Assembly (NCBI GenBank): GCA_965204905.1
Contig: OZ242042.1
Span: forward strand, 2,046,001-2,110,000
DNA from: Bin87 sp965204905
GTDB taxonomy: Bacteria; Chloroflexota; Dehalococcoidia; Lucifugimonadales; UBA3495
Length of the DNA: 64,000 bases
Direction: 5' to 3'
Shown: positions 33,506-41,680 of the stretch, one piece after another
How positions within the stretch are numbered: position 1 is the stretch's first letter
Layout of the letters: the number at the start of each line of letters is the position of its first letter
Made by a program: the position numbers and the translations under genes
The notes under the pieces: model-generated
Databases searched by the model: none
Seen by the model: the letters and a program-made list of their open reading frames with translations, nothing else
Told to the model about the DNA's origin: nothing

Positions 33506-33670
33506 TCAATTTGTGATGACCCTCAAAACAATCGTTATGCCGGCGATGAAGCCGACGAGCAAAACCATACCCCCTGCCACCAGGAGACCCGCCGCCACTG
33601 CCCCTAAGGATTTCCACCACGTTAACCCGCCGATCTTCGTATAGGCTAGTTTGGCGATCCACCGCGTCAT
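33506..33670 (-). CDS. 54-residue two-TM protein on the minus strand
   Basis: A small membrane protein: basic N-terminus (MTRWIAKLAYTKIGG), then two close hydrophobic stretches (SLGAVAAGLLVAGGMVLL and GFIAGITIVLRVI). GGGAGGTGAGCC lies directly before the ATG at 33670, one of the best ribosome-binding sites in this part of the element. It resembles the tiny membrane proteins at the left end in style and strand. Function unknown. Confidence 0.55.
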   Translation of the reverse strand: MTRWIAKLAYTKIGGLTWWKSLGAVAAGLLVAGGMVLLVGFIAGITIVLRVITN

Positions 33671-34001
33671 GGCTCACCTCCCGGCAAGGTACTGAAACTA
33701 CTGTGAAGGGGCGGCGCCAGCTACCCAGCGTCACTATGCGGGACATTGCCCCGCCACTGCCGCGCCCGCCCCGGTCAGCATACCACGCTCCGGGGCAATT
33801 ACCGGGTTATTGGCCGGATTTTCAAAATGAACCCGGACCGCCATGACATAAGTAGCAGAGAGGGGATTAGCTACTCACAAATCTGCATCCGGTAGCACAT
33901 GTGAAACGCCACGATTTACCCGGCTTTTGTACTCAAAAGCGGCGCATTAGTGGGGCAAAACCTTATTGAACGATACTCCTGGATTGCTAACAATCGTTGG
34001 C
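33671..34001 (+). promoter_or_regulatory. 331-bp non-coding gap with a possible promoter
   Basis: I see no gene here. TTGAAC (33966-33971) and AACAAT (33989-33994, 17-bp spacer, within TGCTAACAAT) could promote the gene at 34002 and perhaps the long operon after it. This would give an almost leaderless mRNA. The gap also separates the minus-strand genes from the long plus-strand block. Confidence 0.35.
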
Positions 34002-34376
34002 ATGTTGGACTACAAGGACATCCGCTTCCTGACTCGTGAAGAGCAAGCCGCCAGAGTTGCCGAGTTTCGAGCCCAGGAGGAGTCGGAACATCAGCGCCAG
34101 CTGGAAGAGCTGGATCATTGGGAATGGGAATGCGAGCGTGGCGGACGAACGCCGAAGGTGCTTCCCGAAGAAATCGCCAGGCGGGTCTGGGACGACGTAC
34201 TAGCCGGCCACTCCCACCGAGCGATCGAGCGCAAATATGCGAACACCGCATGGGCGTTCTCTCGCCGATGGCTCGAGAGGGCCCTGGCCAACGGAACGCT
34301 GGCGCAGATGGCCGGGGTGGGGCAGTCGGCGGGGCTAAACCCGGCGAAAAAAGGCCACGCGCTGGCCCCGGTATAG
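34002..34376 (+). CDS. Putative helix-turn-helix protein
   Basis: A 124-residue protein. Residues 1-60 are charged and coiled-coil-like (REEQAARVAEFRAQEESEHQRQLEELDHWEWECERG). Residues 68-110 look like a helix-turn-helix (EEIARRVWDDVLAGHSHRAIERKYANTAWAFSRRWLERAL). It may regulate the downstream operon. There is no ribosome-binding site; a promoter-like sequence sits just upstream, so translation may be leaderless. Confidence 0.5.
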   Translation: MLDYKDIRFLTREEQAARVAEFRAQEESEHQRQLEELDHWEWECERGGRTPKVLPEEIARRVWDDVLAGHSHRAIERKYANTAWAFSRRWLERALANGTLAQMAGVGQSAGLNPAKKGHALAPV

Positions 34377-34432
34377 ATATTTAAAGAACCAGAAATTTCC
34401 AACGACACATTACATAACAGGAGAGGAGAGCA

Positions 34433-34852
34433 ATGCCGATCAACCAGCCAGATGCCGCGCCGGCGCCACCGGTCCAGGGCCTGCGCTGGCCGGGGCACGG
34501 AGATGAGCCGAGCCGAGCCGGCCAATCCCTTCCCGCCGACTACCTGGATGTCAGCGGCGGCGGATGGCGCCCCGCCCAGGACCTGATGGACCTGTGCGCC
34601 GACCGCAGGATTCCCGACCCCTCCGAGAGCGCCCTGGAAGTGGTGGGCTGGACCACCGAGAAAGAGGGACCGGCTGCGGTCTATCAACTCCTGCTGGCCA
34701 CGGCCATAACCGTCCTGGAACGAAATGGCGCCGGACCCGAATCCCGCCGCGGCGCCGAAGCGGTGGCGCACCTCCACGGCGCTGGACTGCAGGGTGTCCT
34801 GTTCCTGAAGGGCGCGGCGGATCGCCCCAACGAAGCGAGGCCCTTCGCGTGA
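34433..34852 (+). CDS. First gene of the long operon, unknown function
   Basis: A 139-residue soluble protein: Pro-rich N-terminus, then a mostly helical body (QDLMDLCADRRIP, VVGWTTEKEGPAAVYQLLLATAITVLERN). No family recognised. GGAGAGGAGAG precedes the ATG, a strong ribosome-binding site fitting the head of a highly expressed operon. The next gene overlaps its stop (GTGA). Confidence 0.55.
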   Translation: MPINQPDAAPAPPVQGLRWPGHGDEPSRAGQSLPADYLDVSGGGWRPAQDLMDLCADRRIPDPSESALEVVGWTTEKEGPAAVYQLLLATAITVLERNGAGPESRRGAEAVAHLHGAGLQGVLFLKGAADRPNEARPFA

Positions 34853-35097
34853 TCGACGCCGCAGTCATCGACTCCTATTCCATCCTGGAGCACGGCGTGG
34901 TTGAGGACGCGAACCACTACGACCTGCCGCGGCAACGCCTCACCCGAAAGTTGCGGCCGGAGGAAGTGGCGGAGATACGCGAGTTGGCGGTGACGATCCC
35001 GGCCTATCGAATCTGGCGAATGATGTTTGCCGGCGTGTGCAGTTACCACACCGTGCGCCGCGCCGCCAAGCGGGAACAGTACAAGGAACAACCATGA
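34849..35097 (+). CDS. Small putative DNA-binding protein
   Basis: An 82-residue protein ending in a helix-turn-helix-like region (LRPEEVAEIRELAVTIPAYRIWRMMFAGVCSYHTVRRAAKRE), as in phage terminase-small-subunit-like or resolvase-type helices. Start GTG and stop TGA overlap the neighbours by 4 nt each. Its place directly before the ATPase gene is where a tailed phage would carry a small terminase, but there is no large terminase here. Confidence 0.5.
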   Translation: MIDAAVIDSYSILEHGVVEDANHYDLPRQRLTRKLRPEEVAEIRELAVTIPAYRIWRMMFAGVCSYHTVRRAAKREQYKEQP

Positions 35098-36383
35098 CCA
35101 CCGTCCGCACCATGCCGGAGTCCACCACGCTCCACGACCTCTCCGAGGCCGAGGTCAGGCCCTGGCCGGCCGAAGAATACGAGTCCATCGACCAGACCGT
35201 CGAGCGGCTGATCGCCGAGGTGGAGGACGAACTCGGCCACCTGAACCTGGGCCGCGCCGATCCACCGGAGGAGGAGTGGCCGGGGCGCTGGATCGACGTC
35301 CGCGACGTGATGCTGTCCGCCGGCGACGAGCGCGATTGGTTCACGTTCAAACACCGCCTGACCGCCCACGTCCGGGCCATGCGGCTCTTCCGCCAGGCCC
35401 GGCGCCGACGCCGCAAGCTCAGTTCCGGTTTCGATTTCGCGCAAATCATGTGGGTGGGCGACATGGGGGAATCCAAGAGCGTGTCGGCCGCCGAAGAGGC
35501 ATTCTGGTGGTTCCAGCGCGGACACCCGTTTTTCCACAACGGTGGGTGGAACTTCGGCCGGGTCATCGAGGGGTCCGACATCTACGAAATCATCGCCAAC
35601 GTGCCCATGTATTCGGTGATCGGCATCGACGAGGCGCACACCGGCCTGGAGTCCGGCATGGCCATGTCCACCGGCGTAAGGGGTTTCGCTATCCTGTGTG
35701 CCGGCTTGCGCAAGAAGGGCTGTAAATTGCTCTTGATGTCGGCCATGGCCAGAATGATCGTGCGCATCGTGCGGGAGATGACCAGCGAAGTCCGGCGCCC
35801 CTTCCGCGTCGAAGTCGCCGAGCAGGATTACGGCTTCCACATCGACTACCCACCCCATTCGGATCCGCGCAACTTCGTCTTGGCCTGGGAGGACTGGAAC
35901 GGTTTCCCGTTTCGCGGCATCGACCTGGTGGACGGCAAGGGCGGACGCAAGCGCAACGACGGCCTGGGACCGCCCGACGACGTGCGCGGGGTGTCCGGCG
36001 AGTGCGTACGCAACGCCTATCTCCTGACCGACAGCTTCCGGCCGGTCGATACGGCCCATGCCCAGCGTTACGCCGGCAAAGCGGCCATGGAGGCGGCCCG
36101 GGAGCAGCAGGGAGAGATCTTCAACGACAGCCATCGCAGGCTGGTCGGCTGGCTCCACAAGCGGCTGAACGAGCCGGACTGTCCCGCCAACCTGGCCTCC
36201 GACGTGATCGCGCTGAATCTGCAGATGCGCTCCCGGGACGTTGGGCAGCTGATGCGGGGATTGTTCGGCGACGTGGACGGCTCCCGCGGCTCCAACGGCT
36301 GGAAAACCCAGGTGCTGAAGCGCGCCATCGCCACCAAGTTCAACCTCACCTTCGACGACCTCGCGACGGCGAAAAAGGAGTAG
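35094..36383 (+). CDS. P-loop ATPase with an unusual Walker A, candidate packaging or export motor
   Basis: A 429-residue protein. Walker A is GDMGESKS (residues 122-129), with Ser where Gly normally precedes Lys. Walker B is YSVIGIDEAH (173-182). About 20 residues on, LRKKGCKLLLMSAMARMIVRIVREM resembles the sensor/arginine strand of FtsK-HerA and Zot-like motors. The N-terminal ~110 residues are charged and helical with an RQARRRRRK basic patch. No TM segment is present. As the only ATPase of the operon it probably powers DNA or protein movement. The start overlaps the previous stop (ATGA). Confidence 0.7.
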   Translation: MTTVRTMPESTTLHDLSEAEVRPWPAEEYESIDQTVERLIAEVEDELGHLNLGRADPPEEEWPGRWIDVRDVMLSAGDERDWFTFKHRLTAHVRAMRLFRQARRRRRKLSSGFDFAQIMWVGDMGESKSVSAAEEAFWWFQRGHPFFHNGGWNFGRVIEGSDIYEIIANVPMYSVIGIDEAHTGLESGMAMSTGVRGFAILCAGLRKKGCKLLLMSAMARMIVRIVREMTSEVRRPFRVEVAEQDYGFHIDYPPHSDPRNFVLAWEDWNGFPFRGIDLVDGKGGRKRNDGLGPPDDVRGVSGECVRNAYLLTDSFRPVDTAHAQRYAGKAAMEAAREQQGEIFNDSHRRLVGWLHKRLNEPDCPANLASDVIALNLQMRSRDVGQLMRGLFGDVDGSRGSNGWKTQVLKRAIATKFNLTFDDLATAKKE

Positions 36384-36386
36384 GCC

Positions 36387-37265
36387 ATGGTCCTGGCGGA
36401 ACGCGGCACCGGCGGCGTCGACATCTACGACGCCATGTACGGCGAGAGCGAGGAGGACCTGCGCCCCCTGGAGCGCGGCGTGATGAGCCTCAAGATGGGC
36501 GGCGACGGGGAGAGCGGCGACGACCGCTACCCATATTCGAGGATCAACGCGCTCCAGGCGGAGATCAAGTTCCGCGCGCTGTACGACTTCATCAAGGATT
36601 ATCTGCCGAAATCCCACAAAACCAAGATTCTGGTCAACGACCTGCTGCGGCTGTGCCAGGACATGCTGAACGCCGAGGCCAACCGCCGCCAGCTGCGCTT
36701 CGACGTCGAGGACGTCCGCGCCCAATACTGGGCGAACCGGGCCGGCAAGAACGGCGCCGAGCACATCGAACGCGCCGACGAGCTGCTGGACCGGTGGGGC
36801 AACGCCGACCTCCTGCAAATAGTCATTCGCCGGCGCCGCATCCGGGAGGGCCTCCCCGCGGTGGAGCACGAGCGGGCGCGCTGGTACACCGCCGACCGCA
36901 AGAAGGAACTGCTGGAGGAGATGGCCACCACCCTGCGCCAGTCCGCCTACCAGTATTTCCAGGCCCGCAAGGAGCAATACGACATCATGCGGGAGTTGGC
37001 CGAGGACCGGGCCCGCGGCATCCCGATCCAGGACTTCTCCAGCCTGATCACCCGCATCCAGGAGGGCAAGGCCACCGAAGCCGAGATCCTGATGAAAGCC
37101 CCCTGGCCGTTCCCGGAGGCGTTCAGCGTGTGCGCCCAGGATGCCGACGTGGACAACCCGCACTGGGACCACATCCGCCAGCTTCAGGCCGCGGCCGCCA
37201 AGGCTCAGATGGCCCGCCGGCGCAACCGGTGGAAGCCCCGGGACGATGGAGACGACGATGCCTAG
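36387..37265 (+). CDS. Protein of unknown function following the ATPase
   Basis: A 292-residue soluble, mainly helical, charged protein (LQAEIKFRALYDFIKDYL, LLRLCQDMLNAEANRRQLRFDVEDV, ADRKKELLEEMATTLRQSAYQYFQARKEQYD). It ends in a basic then acidic tail (RRRNRWKPRDDGDDDA). No motif is recognised. AAGGAG lies before the ATG, 3 nt after the ATPase stop. It could be an ATPase partner or an internal structural protein. The next gene overlaps its end by 8 bp. Confidence 0.55.
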   Translation: MVLAERGTGGVDIYDAMYGESEEDLRPLERGVMSLKMGGDGESGDDRYPYSRINALQAEIKFRALYDFIKDYLPKSHKTKILVNDLLRLCQDMLNAEANRRQLRFDVEDVRAQYWANRAGKNGAEHIERADELLDRWGNADLLQIVIRRRRIREGLPAVEHERARWYTADRKKELLEEMATTLRQSAYQYFQARKEQYDIMRELAEDRARGIPIQDFSSLITRIQEGKATEAEILMKAPWPFPEAFSVCAQDADVDNPHWDHIRQLQAAAAKAQMARRRNRWKPRDDGDDDA

Positions 37266-37776
37266 GCGCCGCTATCAGAAACAGAAACTCCACGCGCTGA
37301 TGAGCGACGGGTCCATCGAGGTGGACAACAACGCCCAGAAGATCGGCGCCCAGCTGGTGAGCGACATGCTCCAGGGCGTGGCCATGCCCGGCCGCCGGAT
37401 GCCCACGCCCAGTTTCGTCCACAAGGAGCTGAACCGCGCGCCGGCGCCCCAGGACGGCTACCACGTGGAGACGGTGGATCCCGTAACCGTGGGCAAGGAC
37501 AGCCAATTGCAGGCCCAGGACGCCCGGGCCATGTGGGACGGCGCCCGCAACGACATGGATACCGAGAGCGACAAACAGCGACGATTCGAGCAGTGGCTGA
37601 TGACGGTCTTCGCCATCGTGGGCGCCGTGTTCATGTTCGCCGCCGTCGGCATGGCGTTCCAGGTCAGCGACGCCGCCGCGGACGCGGAGCAGGAGCAGCG
37701 CAACCAGGTCGTGATTCCCACGCCGGCGCCGACGCCCACTCCGCTGCCCATACTGCCCCGGGTGGGAGGGAACTGA
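37258..37776 (+). CDS. Single-TM protein with a Thr/Pro-rich outer tail
   Basis: A 172-residue protein: polar N-terminal ~115 residues (probably cytoplasmic), one TM helix (FEQWLMTVFAIVGAVFMFAAVGMAFQV), then a short tail rich in TPAPTPTPLP. The same TPT/P linker recurs in other surface proteins of this operon, suggesting an extracytoplasmic, perhaps glycosylated, stalk. Function unknown. Confidence 0.6.
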   Translation: MPRRRYQKQKLHALMSDGSIEVDNNAQKIGAQLVSDMLQGVAMPGRRMPTPSFVHKELNRAPAPQDGYHVETVDPVTVGKDSQLQAQDARAMWDGARNDMDTESDKQRRFEQWLMTVFAIVGAVFMFAAVGMAFQVSDAAADAEQEQRNQVVIPTPAPTPTPLPILPRVGGN

Positions 37777-37780
37777 CCGC

Positions 37781-38710
37781 ATGGCCACCCAAACCAAGGA
37801 ACGCCGCAAGGGTCCCATGTCTCCCGAGGAGATGGTGGACGTCAACAGCCGGGAGCTGCTGGTCGATGAGGCCATGGTGCAGCGCCTGGTGGACGAGGCC
37901 CAGGCCGATTACGGCGCCAACCTCATGGAGCCTCACCAGCTCTACATCGGCGGCTGGGACCGCCTCACCGCCTTCGTCCGCCACCGGCGACGGTTTTTGC
38001 AGGTGATGGGCGCCGGCGCCAAGTTCAAGACCCACGGCAAATTCACCCTGCTGACCCTGCTCCTGGCCGGCGGCATCTTCGGCGCACTCTACGCCGAACC
38101 CACCCATCCCCTGGGCTTCGACCTGATCATCGCCCTGGCCTTCGGCGTCGTCTGCGGCGTCTCGCTGCGCTTCCTGGGCGGCTACTCGGCCGTCTTCGCC
38201 AAGCTCTACGCCCTGGAGCGCAGAGACTTCACCGACCCGGGCTACGTCACCGGCTGGGTCCGCGTCTGGGTGGCCAGGCTCGCCTTCTATTTCAGGCCCG
38301 ACGTGTGGCGGGGCAACGATGGCCACAACGGCATCGGCAACCCGGACTCGGGGATCGTGGTGGCCTGCGGCCTGGACACCATCACCTGGAACTATGACGA
38401 GGACAATCCCCCGGCCCTGGATGACGCGCTGTGGGACGAGGACGTCTGGTGCACGGTGGAGCCCGGGCGGCCGCTGACCACCTTCCGCACTCCCGCCGAC
38501 TACTACGATTTGCCCGCGGACAAATACACCGTGGACGGCACCAGCATGAAGCACCGGCGCTCCTGGTGCCGCGACCTGCTCAAGAGCGGCACCGCCCACG
38601 CCGCCTGGGAGAAGGGCACCCTGGGCCTGATGCAGGGGCGCTGGCCCTGGCTGATCATCGCCGGCATGTACGCCATCGGCGCCTTCGCGTTGATGTTCGC
38701 CCTGGGGTAG
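37781..38710 (+). CDS. Multi-TM protein of unknown function
   Basis: A 309-residue protein with two adjoining TM helices in the middle (FTLLTLLLAGGIFGALYA and FDLIIALAFGVVCGVSLRFLGG), a ~150-residue soluble domain with WNYDEDNPPALDD and WCTVEPG, and a C-terminal TM helix (WPWLIIAGMYAIGAFALMFAL). The N-terminal 75 residues are charged. It starts 4 nt after the preceding stop. No family is recognised; a scaffold of a membrane complex is possible. Confidence 0.6.
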   Translation: MATQTKERRKGPMSPEEMVDVNSRELLVDEAMVQRLVDEAQADYGANLMEPHQLYIGGWDRLTAFVRHRRRFLQVMGAGAKFKTHGKFTLLTLLLAGGIFGALYAEPTHPLGFDLIIALAFGVVCGVSLRFLGGYSAVFAKLYALERRDFTDPGYVTGWVRVWVARLAFYFRPDVWRGNDGHNGIGNPDSGIVVACGLDTITWNYDEDNPPALDDALWDEDVWCTVEPGRPLTTFRTPADYYDLPADKYTVDGTSMKHRRSWCRDLLKSGTAHAAWEKGTLGLMQGRWPWLIIAGMYAIGAFALMFALG

Positions 38711-38719
38711 CAGCGGGCC

Positions 38720-39034
38720 ATGAGGACCATCACCGCATCACCCAGGTTGTGGCTGGGCACCGGCGCGTTGTTCTTCGTCGCCGTGTCCCTCACCGTCATC
38801 ACCCTGCCCGCCACCGACGCCTGGCACGACCAGTGGCGGGAATACGCCAACCGCACCCAGCTGGCCGGACACTGCTCCGACCCGCTCTACGCGAACAATC
38901 GCGAATGTGATCCGTCGGATCACCGCTACAAAATCGAACCTTGGATGATCGTGCCCTGGCTGCTGACCGCCGGCTGCTTCATCGGCAGCATGGCCGTGGC
39001 CTGGCCCTTCGTCCGGCGCCGGAAAGACGCCTGA
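38720..39034 (+). CDS. Two-TM protein with an outer Cys loop
   Basis: A 104-residue protein with TM1 (LWLGTGALFFVAVSLTVITL), a ~45-residue loop containing CSDPLYANNREC, and TM2 (WMIVPWLLTAGCFIGSMAVAWPFV) before a basic end (RRRKDA). The positive-inside rule places the Cys loop outside, where a disulfide is plausible. It is part of the membrane operon. Confidence 0.55.
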   Translation: MRTITASPRLWLGTGALFFVAVSLTVITLPATDAWHDQWREYANRTQLAGHCSDPLYANNRECDPSDHRYKIEPWMIVPWLLTAGCFIGSMAVAWPFVRRRKDA

Positions 39035-39140
39035 CCGCGCGCACGCCGATCGCCATCGTGATCGCCCTCCGCGCCTCCCCGCCTACCGGGACGCCTCCAT
39101 TTCATTCTTGCAAACTTTCTGAACACTAGGAGAAACAATC

Positions 39141-39914
39141 ATGGGACTTGGAGACCTCGGAGAACTTGGCAACATCGGAGGCATCATCGGCTCCGTGTTG
39201 GCCATATCGATCAGCGCCATCGTGCTGCTCACCTTTTCGCCGGGCATCGTGGCAGACATTGACAACATCGCCCTCAACGGCAGTGAGCGCTGTATCCTCA
39301 GCGGCGAGCAGTTCCGGTGGCTGGTGCCTAAGGGCAGCTATGAGAACGCCGATGAGGCGTGGAGGGCAGTGAACGAAGGTGCCGCGGTGACGACAATCAC
39401 CGAGACCGGCTGCAAAGCCACCAAGGCGGGCAGCACCGAATACTACACCCCCAAGGGACTCAAGATTACCGCAGGCGCATCGGGCGCAACCATCGGCGGC
39501 GAGTGGAAGAAGCCCAACAAATCGATCACCGCCCTATCCGGCGGCAGCATCGCGATGATTCTGTTCAGCGCGGCTGCGATCCTGATTCCCGCCGGCGCCA
39601 TCGGCTTCCTCGGATACTTTGGCGCCCGCTTCGTGGCTCAGAACATCGGCGGCGGCCCCCTGGCCATCGCCATCGGCGCCACCGTGATCGTGGTCATCGC
39701 CGGAGCCATCCTGCCGCAGATCTTCGACCCGCTCGACACGCTCTACCTGGCGTTGGACGGCAAGAGGTTCTGGGTGTACAGCGTCGGCCTGGGCAAGCTG
39801 GGGCCGATAATCGGGAACTTCCTCGGAATCAGCTTGTTGGGCGGCATCGTCACCCTGGGCATGTTGCTGTGGAAGGGCCAGAAGGGCACCGGCTCCATGA
39901 GCCAGGCCATGTGA
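39141..39914 (+). CDS. Four-TM membrane protein, tandem copy A, with a divergent outer loop
   Basis: A 257-residue protein: TM1 at residues 12-35 (IGGIIGSVLAISISAIVLLTF), a loop of ~100 residues containing C51 and a further Cys, then TM2 (IAMILFSAAAILIPAGAIGFLGYF), TM3 (LAIAIGATVIVVIAGAIL) and TM4 (IGNFLGISLLGGIVTLGMLLW). Residues 1-61 and ~120-257 are practically identical to copy B, while residues 62-119 differ strongly. AGGAG lies before the ATG. A major membrane component that shows a variable outer domain is a reasonable inference. Confidence 0.7.
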   Translation: MGLGDLGELGNIGGIIGSVLAISISAIVLLTFSPGIVADIDNIALNGSERCILSGEQFRWLVPKGSYENADEAWRAVNEGAAVTTITETGCKATKAGSTEYYTPKGLKITAGASGATIGGEWKKPNKSITALSGGSIAMILFSAAAILIPAGAIGFLGYFGARFVAQNIGGGPLAIAIGATVIVVIAGAILPQIFDPLDTLYLALDGKRFWVYSVGLGKLGPIIGNFLGISLLGGIVTLGMLLWKGQKGTGSMSQAM

Positions 39915-39949
39915 GCGGGCGCACCAGCTGAGCGCAAGGAGAAACAATC

Positions 39950-40753
39950 ATGGGACTTGGAGACCTCGGAGAACTTGGCAACATCGGAGGCATCATCGGC
40001 TCCGTGTTGGCCATATCGATCAGCGCCATCGTGCTGCTCACCTTTTCGCCGGGCATCGTGGCAGACATTGACAACATCGCCCTCAACGGCAGTGAGCGCT
40101 GTATCCTCAGCGGCGAGCAGTTCCGGTGGCTGGCCCTGGCGTCAAGCGCCACCGAAACCAACGATGAGGCGTGGCGCAGGGTCAACGAAGGCGCCGCGGT
40201 GACGAATATCACCGAGAGTATCTGCACACAGACCAAGGACACCGCGACCGCGGACACCCACTACTTCACGCCCAAGGGGCTCAAGATCAGCACCAAGGGC
40301 ACTCCCGACGGGACCGCCGTCAAAAAGGGCCTCGGGGGCGAGTGGAAGAAGCCCAACAAGTCGATCACCGCCCTATCCGGCGGCAGCATCGCGATGATTC
40401 TGTTCAGCGCGGGTGCGATCCTGATTCCCGCCGGCGCCATCGGCTTCCTCGGATACTTTGGCGCCCGCTTCGTGGCTCAGAACATCGGCGGCGGCCCCCT
40501 GGCCATCGCCATCGGCGCCACCGTGATCGTGGTCATCGCCGGAGCCATCCTGCCGCAGATCTTCGACCCGCTCGACACGCTCTACCTGGCGTTGGACGGC
40601 AAGAGGTTCTGGGTGTACAGCGTCGGCCTGGGCAAGCTGGGGCCGATAATCGGGAACTTCCTCGGAATCAGCTTGTTGGGCGGCATCGTCACCCTGGGCA
40701 TGTTGCTGTGGAAGGGCCAGAAGGGCACCGGCTCCATGAGCCAGGCCATGTGA
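39950..40753 (+). CDS. Four-TM membrane protein, tandem copy B, with a divergent outer loop
   Basis: A 267-residue paralogue of copy A: same TM1 and same TM2-TM4 block; the loop at residues 62-129 differs and is 10 residues longer (ALASSATETNDEAW..., then ICTQTKDTATADTHYF). Shared landmarks in the loop (NEGAAVT-ITE, one Cys, Y(Y/F)TPKGLKI) show common descent. It uses the same duplicated AGGAGAAACAATC leader. Confidence 0.7.
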   Translation: MGLGDLGELGNIGGIIGSVLAISISAIVLLTFSPGIVADIDNIALNGSERCILSGEQFRWLALASSATETNDEAWRRVNEGAAVTNITESICTQTKDTATADTHYFTPKGLKISTKGTPDGTAVKKGLGGEWKKPNKSITALSGGSIAMILFSAGAILIPAGAIGFLGYFGARFVAQNIGGGPLAIAIGATVIVVIAGAILPQIFDPLDTLYLALDGKRFWVYSVGLGKLGPIIGNFLGISLLGGIVTLGMLLWKGQKGTGSMSQAM

Positions 40754-40796
40754 GCGGGGCCGGGTCGGTGCGGACGGCGACGGGAGCGAGGCAACC

Positions 40797-41189
40797 ATGC
40801 TGGCGCTGATCGCCGTCTGCTTCACCCTGGCGGTGAGCCTGCTGCTCCGCGCGGCCGGCTCCGACTACCAGCACGCCTACGGCGGCGGCTGGCCCGTGAT
40901 TCAACTGGTCATCCTCGCAGTCCTGCACGGGGCCGCGGGGCTGGCCAGCTGGTCCGGAGATTACCGATCCTTCGCCAACCGGCTGATGTGGCTGCTCGCC
41001 TTGCACCTGCACGCCGTGACCTACGCAATCAACTGGCCGGTCTATCAGGGTCTGGTCGGCACCGTCGCCCAGACGCCCGACCTGTTGCCCAACCTGTCGG
41101 CCTTCTTCCTGATCCTGCTGCCCAGCCTGCTGATGTACGGCGGGCCGGTGGCGGCCATCGTCAACCCACGGGACGCCCGCAACGACTGA
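40797..41189 (+). CDS. Multi-TM protein of unknown function
   Basis: A 130-residue protein with about four hydrophobic segments (LALIAVCFTLAVSLLL; WPVIQLVILAVLHGAAGLA; LMWLLALHLHAVTYAI; LSAFFLILLPSLLMYGGPVAAIV). GAGCGAGG precedes the ATG. No family is recognised. Confidence 0.55.
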   Translation: MLALIAVCFTLAVSLLLRAAGSDYQHAYGGGWPVIQLVILAVLHGAAGLASWSGDYRSFANRLMWLLALHLHAVTYAINWPVYQGLVGTVAQTPDLLPNLSAFFLILLPSLLMYGGPVAAIVNPRDARND

Positions 41190-41198
41190 GGAGACGCC

Positions 41199-41519
41199 AT
41201 GTTCAGAAATCCCAACATCCGCGTGATCATGCGCGTGGGCAGCATCGTCCTGGTGGCGGTCGGCTACAGCGGCGCGGTAATGCTGGCGCTGGCCGCCGTG
41301 CTGGGACTTGCCCAGGGCGCCGACCTGCTCTACGACGAAATGCCCGACTGGTACGGCCGCTACCTGGGGCTGCACCTGATGGCCGGCATCACCTTCGTGA
41401 TGTGGGTGATGGTTCGACTGGTCTGGCGCGGCGTCATGGCGTGGCGGCGAAGAATGTACGACCGGGCAATCGCCAACCTGGAACCGGAGGTGATCGATGA
41501 TAACCGCGTATCCGACTAA
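41199..41519 (+). CDS. Two-TM protein of unknown function
   Basis: A 106-residue protein: TM1 (VGSIVLVAVGYSGAVMLALAAVLGLA), short outer loop (DLLYDEMPDWYGRY), TM2 (LHLMAGITFVMWVMVRLVW), then a basic cytoplasmic end. GAGGAG lies before the ATG. The following small gene overlaps its 3' end by 23 bp in another frame. Confidence 0.55.
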   Translation: MFRNPNIRVIMRVGSIVLVAVGYSGAVMLALAAVLGLAQGADLLYDEMPDWYGRYLGLHLMAGITFVMWVMVRLVWRGVMAWRRRMYDRAIANLEPEVIDDNRVSD

Positions 41520-41670
41520 CACCCGCTGGCTGTCCTACGACCGCCGCCCGCGGCGTGGCGTTTCCTGGGAAACGCCGGGGTTGCGGACGCTGGGCGTCCT
41601 CAGCCTGGGCGCGGGTTCCGCCGCCGCCGCCTGGGGCCTGATGCACCTGGCCCTCCACCTGCTGAGCTGA
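41497..41670 (+). CDS. 57-residue single-TM protein
   Basis: A small protein with a basic N-terminus (NTRWLSYDRRPRRG) and one TM helix (LRTLGVLSLGAGSAAAAWGLMHLALHLL). GGAGG lies 7 nt before the ATG. Palindromic site 3 lies within its coding sequence. Confidence 0.5.
   Translation: MITAYPTNTRWLSYDRRPRRGVSWETPGLRTLGVLSLGAGSAAAAWGLMHLALHLLS
41557..41576. promoter_or_regulatory. Palindromic site 3, candidate ParB-binding site
   Basis: GGCGTTTCCTGGGAAACGCC: 9-bp perfect arms with a TG centre, the longest member of the five-site family. It lies ~105 bp before the start of the giant gene. Confidence 0.5.
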
Positions 41671-41680
41671 GGAGTCCGCC

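Larger units (their letters stand above)
39128..40753 (+). repeat. Tandem gene duplication with a diverged centre
   Basis: Positions 39128-39324 equal 39937-40133 (197 bp with no difference found), and 39498-39914 match 40337-40753 with two differences seen. The interval between (173 versus 203 bp) aligns only loosely. The 5' identity includes the ribosome-binding site. Such sharp borders suggest gene conversion of the ends or replacement of the centre. Confidence 0.85.

Noticed and set aside
33255..33746. Minus-strand frame of 163 codons
   Set aside because: A different minus-strand frame in the same place (33506-33670) has a strong ribosome-binding site and a clear membrane-protein pattern; this one is Arg/Gly-rich shadow.
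35043..37172. Long minus-strand frame of 709 codons opposite the ATPase
   Set aside because: It mirrors two real, overlapping genes with good ribosome-binding sites and motifs. Its His/Val/Gly-rich sequence is typical of antisense reading of GC-rich codons.
41557..41576. The five GTTTCC/GGAAAC palindromes as transcription terminators
   Set aside because: Their 2-3-nt centres are too short for stable RNA loops, no U-tract follows, and most lie inside coding sequence.
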